The position numbers and the translations under genes were made by a program. Of a DNA stretch of 21,138 nucleotides, positions 1-7,178 are shown one piece after another. Every line of letters starts with the position of its first letter. The first letter of the stretch is position 1. Origin of the DNA: a virus. The notes beneath the pieces are model-generated. The model did not search any database. It was not told the origin of the DNA and saw only the letters and a list, made by a program, of their open reading frames with translations. The DNA lies in IMG/VR virus record IMGVR_UViG_3300026321_000025, positions 1 to 21,138 of that record. One strand, given 5' to 3'.

Positions 1-1473
1 TTTGTAAATGTATCCATCTGATCCAAAAATGTTAAGATTAGTATATACGCCGGTTGGATCGTTAAATGTTAAAAATCTATTATGTCCAATATTGGTTCTA
101 TTAACTGCTTTTACTTTTTTAACGGCACTACTTTGAGTATATGGAAATACTGTATAGTCTTGTGCTGAAACCATTCTGTTTTGGCTTGCATAAACTAATG
201 GTGCATTTTGTTTAATATTATCTACACTTTCGGTTGCGGTAGCAGTTCTAACAGTATACTCTAAATCAAATGTGCATGTTAAATCATATGACAATCCATC
301 AATTCCAATATATGGAATTGTTATAGATACATCTTGTACATCAGCACTTCGTAAAACATATGTGTCGCCATTACTAGTTCTATACCACACTCTCATTAGG
401 TTACGTGGAATTTCACCATAGTTACCATCAGCAAATTTAATACTAATAGTATCATTTAATCTTGAAATTACAGAAAAAATCTTACGTATGTTTTTGTTTA
501 ATGAGTTGTATATTACATTGTTACCTTCGGTGCTATCTACTTTAGTCCATTTGTTTGCGGTTGTTACAGTACCATCGGCACTAATATTTTGTACCCATAC
601 GTCAGTATTATTAATATTTTCAGTATCAATATCTATAACTCTGTTTTCTATTGCTTTATCTAATGTATAATCTGTATGTTGCAATGACCCTTGCTTAAAC
701 ATTACAAAGAATCCAGTATCCTTGCTTAAAAATCCTGTTCCATCATTTCTATAATATAAACTCATTGCGGCACTTGGATCTGGATCGTCTTCGTAAAAAT
801 ATTCAGTATCTTTAAATGATCCATTAACAACTTCAAATGAATGAGAAGATCCGTTAGCAATAGCAGTAAAAGGATATGTAACTTCTGCTTTTTCTATATT
901 AGAATTTAATTTATATACTTCAGTTGATATGTTATCAACTGTTCCTTTTTTATAAGGATTTCCAAATTGATTAATAGTTTGAAATGCCCTATTTAATACT
1001 GTAATAAATTGTTCATAATAATCAGTGTTACTTGCATCACCCCAAATTATATCAGTATTACCTATATCAGTCCCATTAAAATCGTATATGGTTTCTGTTG
1101 TACGTAATGCTTTTAATTTTAATAAACCGGTTGCAGGATTACATCTGCTTGGATTATATCCAACAAACCTTGCAAGATTTAAAACACTTGAAGATTTAGT
1201 TGCAGTATCAAGAATATTTTCTCTAGTTGTTAAATCTAATCTAAATGCAATACTATGTCCAATGAAACTAAACAAATCTACTAAAGCAACAAATTCACTA
1301 CTTTCAATCCAATCGTTATAATCTTCAGCATAATTGTCTTGTACATAGTTAATTAATGCTTCTCTGATACTATCATAATCGTATGCTTTAAAATTTGCAC
1401 TTGCAAATGATTCATACAAAGCCGTGAAATCTTCAGCGGCTAAAAGTTTTTTCTGTCGTAATGTTGTTGCCAT
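1..1473 (-). CDS. gp6: Baseplate wedge protein gp6 (partial, C-terminus outside window)
   Basis: This reading frame is open from an ATG at 1473 to the left edge of the window, giving the N-terminal 491 residues. The start region reads MATTLRQKKLLAAEDF and continues with a segment typical of T4 gp6 homologues (YVQDNYAEDYNDW, then FVALVDLFSFIGHSIAFRLD at about residues 43-75), followed by LNLARFVGYNPSRCNPA. Gp6 dimers form the ring of the baseplate wedges that joins the wedge to the inner baseplate; T4 gp6 is about 660 residues, so about three quarters is visible. The ATG directly follows the gp25 TAA stop (1474-1476), so the two genes are abutting and probably co-transcribed from the late promoter ahead of gp25. 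Family recognition is by motif and by the gp25-gp6 neighbourhood; no database search was run. Confidence 0.87.
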   Translation of the reverse strand, partial: MATTLRQKKLLAAEDFTALYESFASANFKAYDYDSIREALINYVQDNYAEDYNDWIESSEFVALVDLFSFIGHSIAFRLDLTTRENILDTATKSSSVLNLARFVGYNPSRCNPATGLLKLKALRTTETIYDFNGTDIGNTDIIWGDASNTDYYEQFITVLNRAFQTINQFGNPYKKGTVDNISTEVYKLNSNIEKAEVTYPFTAIANGSSHSFEVVNGSFKDTEYFYEDDPDPSAAMSLYYRNDGTGFLSKDTGFFVMFKQGSLQHTDYTLDKAIENRVIDIDTENINNTDVWVQNISADGTVTTANKWTKVDSTEGNNVIYNSLNKNIRKIFSVISRLNDTISIKFADGNYGEIPRNLMRVWYRTSNGDTYVLRSADVQDVSITIPYIGIDGLSYDLTCTFDLEYTVRTATATESVDNIKQNAPLVYASQNRMVSAQDYTVFPYTQSSAVKKVKAVNRTNIGHNRFLTFNDPTGVYTNLNIFGSDGYIYK

Positions 1474-1857
1474 TTATACTGCCTCTTCAGCTCTTGCGTC
1501 GAATTGTAACTCCATAGTTACTTGTTTATCATCTGGTGTATAGTTTAATAACAAGTTTAATGTAATTGAATTAGCATCTGCATTAATTGTGGTATCTGCT
1601 GTAACTAATTCAAAACGTGGATCTGTATCTATAATTGATTCAGCATCTTGTAAAATTATATCATCCATATCGTTATTAATCGGGTTAAATAACAATGTAG
1701 GGATAAGACTACCAAAAGTTGGTTCCATTACACGTTCACCACGTCTGGTGTAAAAATGGTTCATTAAATCTTGTTTTGCTAAATTTAAATCAAAAAGTTG
1801 CGTACTTCCAATCTTCTTATCGATTGTTGAGTAACCTTTAAATAGAATCTTAGCCAT
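1474..1857 (-). CDS. gp25: Baseplate wedge protein gp25 (GPW/gp25 family)
   Basis: This 127-residue protein carries the gp25/GPW signature TRRGERVMEPTFGS at about residues 37-50, preceded by a Leu/Asp-rich helix (FDLNLAKQDLMNHF) and followed by a helix-strand tail ending in MELQFDARAEE. Gp25-family proteins are small wedge components, lysozyme-like in fold, that contact the sheath-initiating part of the baseplate and are conserved in contractile injection systems. The frame extends upstream to 1929, but the start at 1857 (MAKILFKGYS) is preferred: it is preceded by GAAGG eight bases away, and it leaves the divergent glycosyltransferase start at 1889 free. A TAAATA late-promoter-like box lies 20-28 bases upstream of this ATG. 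Gp6 follows immediately downstream. Confidence 0.93.
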   Translation of the reverse strand: MAKILFKGYSTIDKKIGSTQLFDLNLAKQDLMNHFYTRRGERVMEPTFGSLIPTLLFNPINNDMDDIILQDAESIIDTDPRFELVTADTTINADANSITLNLLLNYTPDDKQVTMELQFDARAEEAV

Positions 1858-1876
1858 ACGAAGTACCTTCAATTTT

Positions 1877-1886
1877 ATATATTTAC
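1877..1886 (-). promoter_or_regulatory. T4-type late promoter box ahead of gp25
   Basis: On the minus strand the sequence reads GTAAATATAT, ending 19 bases before the gp25 ATG. It matches the core of the T4 late promoter (TATAAATA) in its TAAATA part and recurs ahead of two other late genes here (5549-5558 and 12117-12128). The box lies in a 31-base gap shared with the divergent plus-strand gene at 1889. Assignment is by motif and position only. Confidence 0.5.
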
Positions 1887-1888
1887 CA

Positions 1889-2596
1889 ATGAAAAAACTA
1901 CCGAAATTAAACATCTTCATAGGACTCACACATGAACGCCCTCATGTATCGGATGTGTGTAAAGAAAGCATTTTAACATATAATCCTGAGGCTCGTATCT
2001 TTCCTATGCATCCTCATCACCTAGCAGGGTGGACTAGAAAACGAGCACCGGATCAAAATACAGATCACACTATTGCTCGATTTATGTGTCCTGCTTTTTG
2101 TAAATTTGAGGGTTACAGTATATTCATGGATGATGACTTTATTGTTGAATGTAATCTAATGGAAACACTTCGTTATATAAATGATATGCAAGCGGTTAGT
2201 GTAGTTCAGCATAATTATACTCCTGCTAAATCAAAATATATTGCTTCAGGCGTTAAAGATGAACACAATGCAGACTTTCCACGTAAGAATTGGTCAAGTT
2301 TTATGTTGTTTAATAACGGACATCCTGATTGCAGAAAGTTAACATTATCTTATGTTAATAATGCTCCAGCAAGTGATTTAATGCACTTTAAATGGACCGA
2401 AACCCCCTTTATAGGTAAAATGCCTATACACTATAATTTCCTCGTAGGCGAATACAATCCGATTAAAAATATAAAAATTTATCACTATACACTAGGTGGC
2501 CCCTGGGTAAATGAAACAAAATCGTGTGATTTTGCAAAAAAATGGCTCTATTATGAAAAAAAATTAAAAAAGAGGTTGACTCTAGAGTATGCTTAG
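1889..2596 (+). CDS. Glycosyltransferase, GT-A fold with DDD motif
   Basis: This 235-residue protein starts with a beta-strand (LNIFIGLTHERPH, residues 7-19) typical of GT-A Rossmann-like folds and has an acidic DxD-type metal/nucleotide-sugar motif, FMDDDFIVEC, at residues 79-88. Further family-like blocks are NWSSFMLFNNGHPDC (134-148), FKWTETPFIGKMP (167-179) and a C-terminal YHYTLGGPW (198-206), whose His is commonly a metal ligand in GT8-like enzymes. It probably transfers a sugar to a host surface glycan or phage component; donor and acceptor cannot be told. It is on the strand opposite to the gp25/gp6 genes, with its start only 31 bases from gp25, and lacks an obvious Shine-Dalgarno sequence. 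The strong promoter for the following lipoprotein overlaps its last codons. Confidence 0.7.
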   Translation: MKKLPKLNIFIGLTHERPHVSDVCKESILTYNPEARIFPMHPHHLAGWTRKRAPDQNTDHTIARFMCPAFCKFEGYSIFMDDDFIVECNLMETLRYINDMQAVSVVQHNYTPAKSKYIASGVKDEHNADFPRKNWSSFMLFNNGHPDCRKLTLSYVNNAPASDLMHFKWTETPFIGKMPIHYNFLVGEYNPIKNIKIYHYTLGGPWVNETKSCDFAKKWLYYEKKLKKRLTLEYA

Positions 2597-2604
2597 TGTA
2601 TAAT
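2576..2604 (+). promoter_or_regulatory. Strong sigma70-type promoter for the lipoprotein gene
   Basis: TTGACT (2576-2581), a 17-base spacer and a perfect TATAAT (2599-2604) form a near-consensus sigma70 promoter overlapping the end of the glycosyltransferase gene. The last seven spacer bases plus the -10 (CTTAGTGTATAAT, 2592-2604) are identical to those of the promoter ahead of gp55 (12146-12158), suggesting a phage early-promoter consensus. The expected start is near 2611, giving a leader of about 70 bases. Confidence 0.75.
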
Positions 2605-2622
2605 AATTGCATGAGGTCAGAA

Positions 2623-2643
2623 GTGTTTGCATCGTGTAAACAC
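2623..2643 (+). other. Leader hairpin upstream of lipoprotein 1
   Basis: GTGTTT (2623-2628) and AAACAC (2638-2643) can form a perfect 6-bp stem with a 9-base loop in the 5' leader of the lipoprotein mRNA. It has no U-tract, so it is not a terminator; it could protect the 5' end or be an inverted-repeat binding site. A stem this short can arise by chance. Confidence 0.3.
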
Positions 2644-2683
2644 ATTTAATTTAACTGTTAATCCTTAATTGAAAGGAAATGTT

Positions 2684-3424
2684 ATGAAAAATATCCTCGT
2701 TGCAATGGTAATTGCATTGGTGGCTGTCGGATGTAGTGACAAAAGGCCATCTGTTAGTTCTAGTTCATATAGTAGTGATGGTTCTATTGGGCATAATTAT
2801 GTTGTACCTAATACTACTGTTCAACAACTAAAACCAATCACGTATCCAGACCAATCTGATCGTCCTGAGTGGGTAATGAATGAGCCATTGCTTGATGGAG
2901 ATCTGATTTATTTTACTGGTGTAAGTTCACTTTACGCCACTGAAAAATCGGCAAGACGTGCCGCGAAACGTGATGCGTTGTTCTCCGGTATGGAGTATTT
3001 GAGTACCGTAGCAAAAGCAAAGTATGAAGAAGCCGAATTAGGTTTCGGTCTTGATGGAGCCACACTTGCACCAACAGTAGGTTCAAGGGGTTATTACAAG
3101 TTCGTTCATATGAATGTACTTAAAGGTGCTCGTACTACTAAGTGGTATTTTGAGCGTGAAGCCGACATGGTTGGACGCCCAGGATACAAGTATTTTGCAC
3201 TTGTGTCAATGCCAAAGAAACATTTTGTTGAGGCATTTAGTAATACTGCCAAGCATAATGTTTTTAAAGCAAAGCAAGAAGCAAGTAATGCAGTAACGGC
3301 GGCCGCTCAAGAGCAGGCAGTCAATAGTCTTAAGTTCTGGGAAATAGTTGAAAAAGAAGGCATCAGCGATGATGACTTTTTTCAAACTGAAGTTAGCCCA
3401 CTTGAGGAAACAGTAACTCAGTAA
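2684..3424 (+). CDS. LPP20-like outer-membrane lipoprotein 1
   Basis: This 246-residue protein starts with a classic lipoprotein signal peptide: MKN, a hydrophobic core, and the lipobox AVGC with the lipidated Cys at residue 17. Ser at position +2 favours outer-membrane sorting under the E. coli Lol rule. After a Ser-rich linker a domain at about residues 58-190 begins with RPEWVMNEP and continues DLIYFTGVSS and KSARRAAKRDAL, the pattern of LPP20/FlgP-type lipoprotein domains (P-x-W, GxxxS, then an Ala/Arg-rich helix). The ATG at 2684 is chosen because GAAAGGA lies seven bases upstream and the signal peptide begins there; an in-frame TTG at 2669 is less likely. It has its own strong promoter and a terminator directly after it. 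The next gene is a distant paralogue. Role unknown; superinfection control or envelope remodelling are guesses. Confidence 0.75.
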   Translation: MKNILVAMVIALVAVGCSDKRPSVSSSSYSSDGSIGHNYVVPNTTVQQLKPITYPDQSDRPEWVMNEPLLDGDLIYFTGVSSLYATEKSARRAAKRDALFSGMEYLSTVAKAKYEEAELGFGLDGATLAPTVGSRGYYKFVHMNVLKGARTTKWYFEREADMVGRPGYKYFALVSMPKKHFVEAFSNTAKHNVFKAKQEASNAVTAAAQEQAVNSLKFWEIVEKEGISDDDFFQTEVSPLEETVTQ

Positions 3425-3432
3425 ACTCACTC

Positions 3433-3461
3433 AGGAGTGGCTTAGGTCACTCCTTTCTTTT
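3433..3461 (+). terminator. Rho-independent terminator after lipoprotein 1
   Basis: AGGAGTG (3433-3439) pairs perfectly with CACTCCT (3448-3454) around an 8-base loop and is followed at once by TTCTTTT. It lies 9 bases after the stop codon and separates the two lipoprotein genes, so the second is expressed by read-through or from its own unrecognised promoter. Confidence 0.85.
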
Positions 3462-3484
3462 AAACTTAGGCAAATAAAGGCAAG

Positions 3485-4783
3485 ATGAAAAACAAAATAA
3501 CAATAAAGGATAAGATTTTATACTTACTCCTCCCGTTTATAGTTGGTTGTTCAACTGCGACAGCAAAGCAGGCCCCTAAAACTTGGAGCCAAGCAATGAA
3601 TACACCAAAAGTATCCACGTATACTCAGTTAGATCATACTGAACCGGAAGTAAAACCTGCGTGGTTACGAAAAACTCCAAAAGAAGGTGATGCATTTTAT
3701 TTTGTTGGAATGTCAGCAAGACGTACAGAACGAAAAGATGCATTCAATGAATCATTTAACGATGCTATGATTTCGTTTGCTCGTTATTGTGGACTTAATG
3801 TTTCTGTTATTGAAGAACATAAAGATATTAGTATTGGCGGTAATGGTGGTGTAATTGATACATTGACCGAAGGTAATTCGTTTGCTAAAATGAGAGCAGA
3901 ATTATATATGGGAAATGTAACAACTGAGGATCGCTATTTAGAACGATACAGTAACTTTCATGGTGGAAGTTTTATGGGACATTCATTTTTAGTGTCTACA
4001 TTAATTAGAGTTCCTAAAGATGAAATGGACACCTGTAGAGCAAATCGTAAAGTTGCAAATAATTATATTGAAGAACAATCTGAAACAATAGCAAAATTAT
4101 CTAAGAAAAACGAAAAACTTGAAAATAGAATTCAAGTAGTTGAGCGGAATAATCAGACACTTGCTATGAATCAGGTTATGCAAACAAACAAATTCTTTGA
4201 ACAAATTAAGAATAAAAAACAGAAACGGAAGCCTGTTGCTAAAAAAGTTATTAAGAAAAATAGCAATAAAACTGGTAATACTGTAAGTAAGGTTATTGCT
4301 AACAAAGTAACAAAAAAGAAATTTGTTCCAAAGAAAGTTATTGCAACAAATACCGGGTCTAAATGGACTCGTGATTTTACAAACTCAGGAACTAACGTAA
4401 GTTCTAATAGCAAACGATTTGTACAACGAACTGAGGACTTGGACAAAACTAATACATCTGTAACAAATCTAAATGATTTTAAAGGTTGTATTGTTGCTCA
4501 CTGGGGAGGTGCAATACCAGGAGTACCATGTGAATCAAGTCGTAACAGATACGAAGGCGGAGTTGTAATTCATGAACATTATGACTTAAATGGTAAGCAT
4601 GTTAAAACATGGTATCGTCCGGATGGATATGGTGTTATGTATACTGCTGGAAATCCAGGCCAGAAATACATGGAAGGTACATTCAATCATGGACAACTTG
4701 AGAATGGTGATTATTACCACTCACAAACTGGTAAAAAGTTTAAAAGGGTAGTAAACGGACAATTTGTTTCACTTAACAATTAA
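3485..4783 (+). CDS. LPP20-like lipoprotein 2 with coiled coil, Lys-rich linker and MORN-like tail
   Basis: This 432-residue protein has a signal peptide with lipobox IVGC (Cys22, Ser at +2). Its first domain (about 55-185) repeats the pattern of the preceding lipoprotein: P-x-W, GDAFYFVGMS, then an Asp/Ala-rich helix. Residues 193-240 look like a coiled coil (KLSKKNEKLENRIQVVERNN), 241-290 form a strongly basic Lys/Val linker, and the C-terminal part (about 330-432) contains short beta-rich units such as KYMEGTFNHGQLENGDYY that resemble MORN repeats. AAAGG lies just upstream of the ATG. A Lys-rich stretch after a lipid anchor suggests a periplasm-spanning protein that could touch peptidoglycan or other polyanions; this is inference. 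Its 3' end overlaps by 15 bases the convergent lysozyme-fold gene. Confidence 0.7.
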   Translation: MKNKITIKDKILYLLLPFIVGCSTATAKQAPKTWSQAMNTPKVSTYTQLDHTEPEVKPAWLRKTPKEGDAFYFVGMSARRTERKDAFNESFNDAMISFARYCGLNVSVIEEHKDISIGGNGGVIDTLTEGNSFAKMRAELYMGNVTTEDRYLERYSNFHGGSFMGHSFLVSTLIRVPKDEMDTCRANRKVANNYIEEQSETIAKLSKKNEKLENRIQVVERNNQTLAMNQVMQTNKFFEQIKNKKQKRKPVAKKVIKKNSNKTGNTVSKVIANKVTKKKFVPKKVIATNTGSKWTRDFTNSGTNVSSNSKRFVQRTEDLDKTNTSVTNLNDFKGCIVAHWGGAIPGVPCESSRNRYEGGVVIHEHYDLNGKHVKTWYRPDGYGVMYTAGNPGQKYMEGTFNHGQLENGDYYHSQTGKKFKRVVNGQFVSLNN

Positions 4784-5533
4784 GGCTTTTAGTGGATCTA
4801 TTGTTCCTGCAACAACTTGATCATATAAGTTAGTTGTATCTTGCTTTTCAAGCTCGGTCATTCCTGTTAGCCAAAGTTGAACTTCACGGTAATAGGATAA
4901 CCGAGCTTGCCTTTTTTGCTCGGTCGTTGGACTGCTCGCCGCACTAGGAAAATTATCCGGATAATTAGCTCGCATATACTGTATACCTTCATTACGAAGC
5001 CACGCCGTAGTTAACGCATCTCCATACTCTCCTAAGGCATATATTTTTGCTTCTTTAAAATGTCGTTGTCTATTAGCAGATGTATCCATTAATATATTTG
5101 CAAAATTTTCAGCAGTACCAGATAAGAATGCAGTTTGTATGTCGTATGTACCTGAATTACCTATAAATGTTCGTAAATTTCTTTCAAAGAAATATAAACT
5201 AACTAACACATCAAATTGATTTTGGGTGCATGTTGTAGTGTCGGGATAAAAGTTTTTAACAAATATTGCGGCATCTGCAACATCTTGTTCGTATACTCTG
5301 TATGCTTCTGTTGAAGTTAGCCCATATTCAAAGTCAAGAGTAGTATTATAGTAACCTTGTTGATATGTGCCATTTTGATATATTCTTACAGGGCGATAAC
5401 GTGTTTGCGATAAAATAAACGATTTACCGGCCGTACTTAATGAAAAACTGGTTATTAATGCCTTTGTTGTTGTGTTTACAGTCGTTGAGGCTGTAAAAAT
5501 ACTAAAATCAACTGTTGGTGCTACTGTTATCAT
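4769..5533 (-). CDS. GH24/T4-lysozyme-fold protein, probably catalytically inactive
   Basis: This 254-residue protein has hallmarks of the phage GH24 lysozyme fold at about residues 36-175: a repeat-entry helix LTSTEAYRVYEQDV (72-85), the core TQNQFDVLVSLYF (103-115, where active enzymes have QFDALVSFAFN), and RQRHFKEAKIYALGEYG (155-171, the usual RRxxExxLxxxG block). In active members the N-terminal helix carries E-G followed by Y-x-D and a Thr; here the corresponding stretch is LSQTRYRPVRIYQNGTYQQG (41-60), with no catalytic Glu and Asn in place of the Asp. It is preceded by AAGGGA and a late-promoter box. The neighbouring gp5 lacks the lysozyme domain that T4 gp5 has, so this may be its structural remnant in the baseplate. 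The last about 80 residues are unassigned. Confidence 0.6.
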   Translation of the reverse strand: MITVAPTVDFSIFTASTTVNTTTKALITSFSLSTAGKSFILSQTRYRPVRIYQNGTYQQGYYNTTLDFEYGLTSTEAYRVYEQDVADAAIFVKNFYPDTTTCTQNQFDVLVSLYFFERNLRTFIGNSGTYDIQTAFLSGTAENFANILMDTSANRQRHFKEAKIYALGEYGDALTTAWLRNEGIQYMRANYPDNFPSAASSPTTEQKRQARLSYYREVQLWLTGMTELEKQDTTNLYDQVVAGTIDPLKALIVK

Positions 5534-5548
5534 TAAAATATCCCTTAC

Positions 5549-5558
5549 ATATATTTAA
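5549..5558 (-). promoter_or_regulatory. T4-type late promoter box ahead of the lysozyme-fold gene
   Basis: The minus strand reads GTTAAATATATG, with the TAAATA core at 5552-5557, 18 bases before the ATG at 5533 and followed by the Shine-Dalgarno sequence AAGGGA. The TAAATATAT string is identical to that ahead of gp25. It overlaps the stop codon of the upstream small MORN gene. Confidence 0.45.
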
Positions 5559-5902
5559 CTTATTTCTTTTGCAAATATATTGACCGACTCTTCCAAGGTA
5601 AAATTAACTGCATTGTTATTATCATCAAACCAATGTTTATTATTAACAGGCTTGAAATCTTTTATTTTACCATAGTATCTTAATTTATTACTTGTTATAA
5701 AAAGTCCTAAACTGTTTATTGTGCCATCTTTAAAATAACCGTATAGTTTAGCACCCGATGGCCATTCTGTAATGCCTACACCGTTTTCTATATTATGCTT
5801 AAAAACTCCGGCGTGTTTTTTAAGTTTATACTTTTTGATGCCAATACCGTTATCAAGATTACCTGCTTCAAGTTGGGTATTGTGTTCCTGTGTGTTCTTC
5901 AT
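5555..5902 (-). CDS. Small MORN-repeat protein
   Basis: This 115-residue protein contains about three degenerate MORN units (for example AGVFKHNIENGVGITEWPSG, then AKLYGYFKDGTINSLGLF, then YYGKIKDFKP), i.e. the Y-x-G-x(2-3)-[NKD]-G rhythm of 20-24 residues. It overlaps by 35 bases the end of the large MORN gene in a different frame. A strong AAGGAGG sequence 12 bases upstream of its ATG, inside the larger gene, indicates independent translation rather than a frameshift continuation. It may have arisen by splitting or duplication of the large MORN gene. Function unknown; probably a partner of the larger protein. Confidence 0.7.
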   Translation of the reverse strand: MKNTQEHNTQLEAGNLDNGIGIKKYKLKKHAGVFKHNIENGVGITEWPSGAKLYGYFKDGTINSLGLFITSNKLRYYGKIKDFKPVNNKHWFDDNNNAVNFTLEESVNIFAKEIS

Positions 5903-7178
5903 ATCGTTTTAAATCCTCCTTAATTAATTCACCGTTGTTCCAAGTGCCAAAAAAGGATGTGCAATCACTAAATCGCATTTCTCCTTTTCCGTGGTACAAC
6001 CCGTTTTTAAATGTTCCTTTATGTATAACTGGACCAGAGGGCCCTTCTGGATTATAACGTATGCCGTTACCATTAGGAAGATTATCAGCAAAATCTCCCT
6101 CATATACATTGTTGTGTTTGGCTTTAAAAAATATACCTTTGCCATGTTTTTTATCGTGTTTAAATTCGCCTTCATATCTATATCCATCTGGTTTAGTATG
6201 AATACCCCAGCCATGTCGTTGTCCGTTAACCCAATCTCCCTGATAGTATACTCCATTTGAAGCAATATTTGTACCGAAGCCTTCAAACTTTTTTTCACCA
6301 CCAATCCATATAGGCAATTCTACAGGTTGATCATATCTATTAAACCAATTTCCGCGGCCTTCTACTGGCATCCATGATCTATTAACTTCGCCAATCCATG
6401 TATATCCATAACTTGTTTTAAATATTGCAAATCCTTCTGGTTTTGTTTTTTTAAATTCTCCGATATACCATGTATCTTCTTCATATGCATTTTTTGCCGG
6501 CCAAACATAAATGCCATGTCCTTCTTTATCATTATTATTTCTATCAATAGCATATATTTCGCCGGAAGCTCTTTGTAAAATAGAAATACCCGATAACCAT
6601 CCGTTAGTAAATTCGCCTGCTCCTTGCGTACCATCTTCAATAGTAAAATATCCTATTCCGTCTTCATGTCCGGTACTATTAACATCTCCGTAGTATTTTC
6701 TTTTACCACGTGGAGTATCTGTTTCTAACGTTGGTTCGTGCCAATATCGTTTCATATTTTCATCAAATTCGCCCTTCCATACTCTTCCTGAAGGAAGTGT
6801 CATTGTGCCTTTGATTATTTGTCCATCTTTAAATGTGCCTTCGTATATTGTGCCTGTATGCAATGTTAACTTAGCATTACCGTCTTTCCAATTTCCTTCG
6901 TATACTCTGCCATCAGAAGTATACATTTTGTTATCCTGCACTATATCTGTTGCTACATTCCATTCTCCTTTTACAGGTTGTCCTAAATTAAATGTACCAA
7001 CAAATTTTCTTCCGTCTGGATATTCACATGTACCATTACCATGCGGAATCATTGGTGGATTATTTTTATTTGTATTTGGATTTTTTGTAAATTCGCCAGT
7101 ATATTTTTGTCCGGTGGGCCATGTATAAGTGTTTTTATCAAACACTTCATTTTGTTGACAATCTGTACCTATCCACAT
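5868..7178 (-). CDS. Large MORN-repeat protein in the baseplate operon
   Basis: This 436-residue protein is almost entirely MORN repeats, about 14 units by eye. The clearest are VYYQGDWVNGQRHGWGIHTK, YRYEGEFKHDKKHGKGIFFK, NVYEGDFADNLPNGNGIRYN and IHKGTFKNGLYHGKGEMRF in the C-terminal third; more degenerate ones fill the N-terminal half (for example RVYEGNWKDG, TIYEGTFKDG). MORN repeats make extended beta-sheets used as scaffolds or for lipid/protein contact. Its ATG overlaps the gp5 stop codon (TAATG), so it is translationally coupled to gp5. Position suggests a baseplate or tail-tip component, or a structural scaffold. No enzymatic domain is visible. Repeat identity is confident; virion location is inferred only from the operon. 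Confidence 0.85.
   Translation of the reverse strand: MWIGTDCQQNEVFDKNTYTWPTGQKYTGEFTKNPNTNKNNPPMIPHGNGTCEYPDGRKFVGTFNLGQPVKGEWNVATDIVQDNKMYTSDGRVYEGNWKDGNAKLTLHTGTIYEGTFKDGQIIKGTMTLPSGRVWKGEFDENMKRYWHEPTLETDTPRGKRKYYGDVNSTGHEDGIGYFTIEDGTQGAGEFTNGWLSGISILQRASGEIYAIDRNNNDKEGHGIYVWPAKNAYEEDTWYIGEFKKTKPEGFAIFKTSYGYTWIGEVNRSWMPVEGRGNWFNRYDQPVELPIWIGGEKKFEGFGTNIASNGVYYQGDWVNGQRHGWGIHTKPDGYRYEGEFKHDKKHGKGIFFKAKHNNVYEGDFADNLPNGNGIRYNPEGPSGPVIHKGTFKNGLYHGKGEMRFSDCTSFFGTWNNGELIKEDLKRYEEHTGTQYPT

Noticed and set aside
1025-1321. Plus-strand frame of 98 codons within gp6
   Set aside because: Antisense to a well-supported gene with no start signal; no protein family recognised.
1858-1929. N-terminal extension of gp25 to an ATG at 1929
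   Set aside because: The internal ATG at 1857 has a good ribosome binding site and gives the normal family N-terminus; the extension would run over the divergent gene and the late box.
2669-2683. TTG start for the first lipoprotein
   Set aside because: The bases GAAAGGA within it serve as ribosome binding site for the ATG at 2684, which begins a proper signal peptide.
5868-5902. Frameshift fusion of the two MORN genes
   Set aside because: The downstream gene has its own AAGGAGG and ATG, and no slippery heptamer was seen in the overlap.
5924-6640. Other-frame open frames of 92 and 126 codons within the large MORN gene
   Set aside because: Shadows caused by the repetitive codon pattern of the MORN repeats; they lack ribosome sites and family features.
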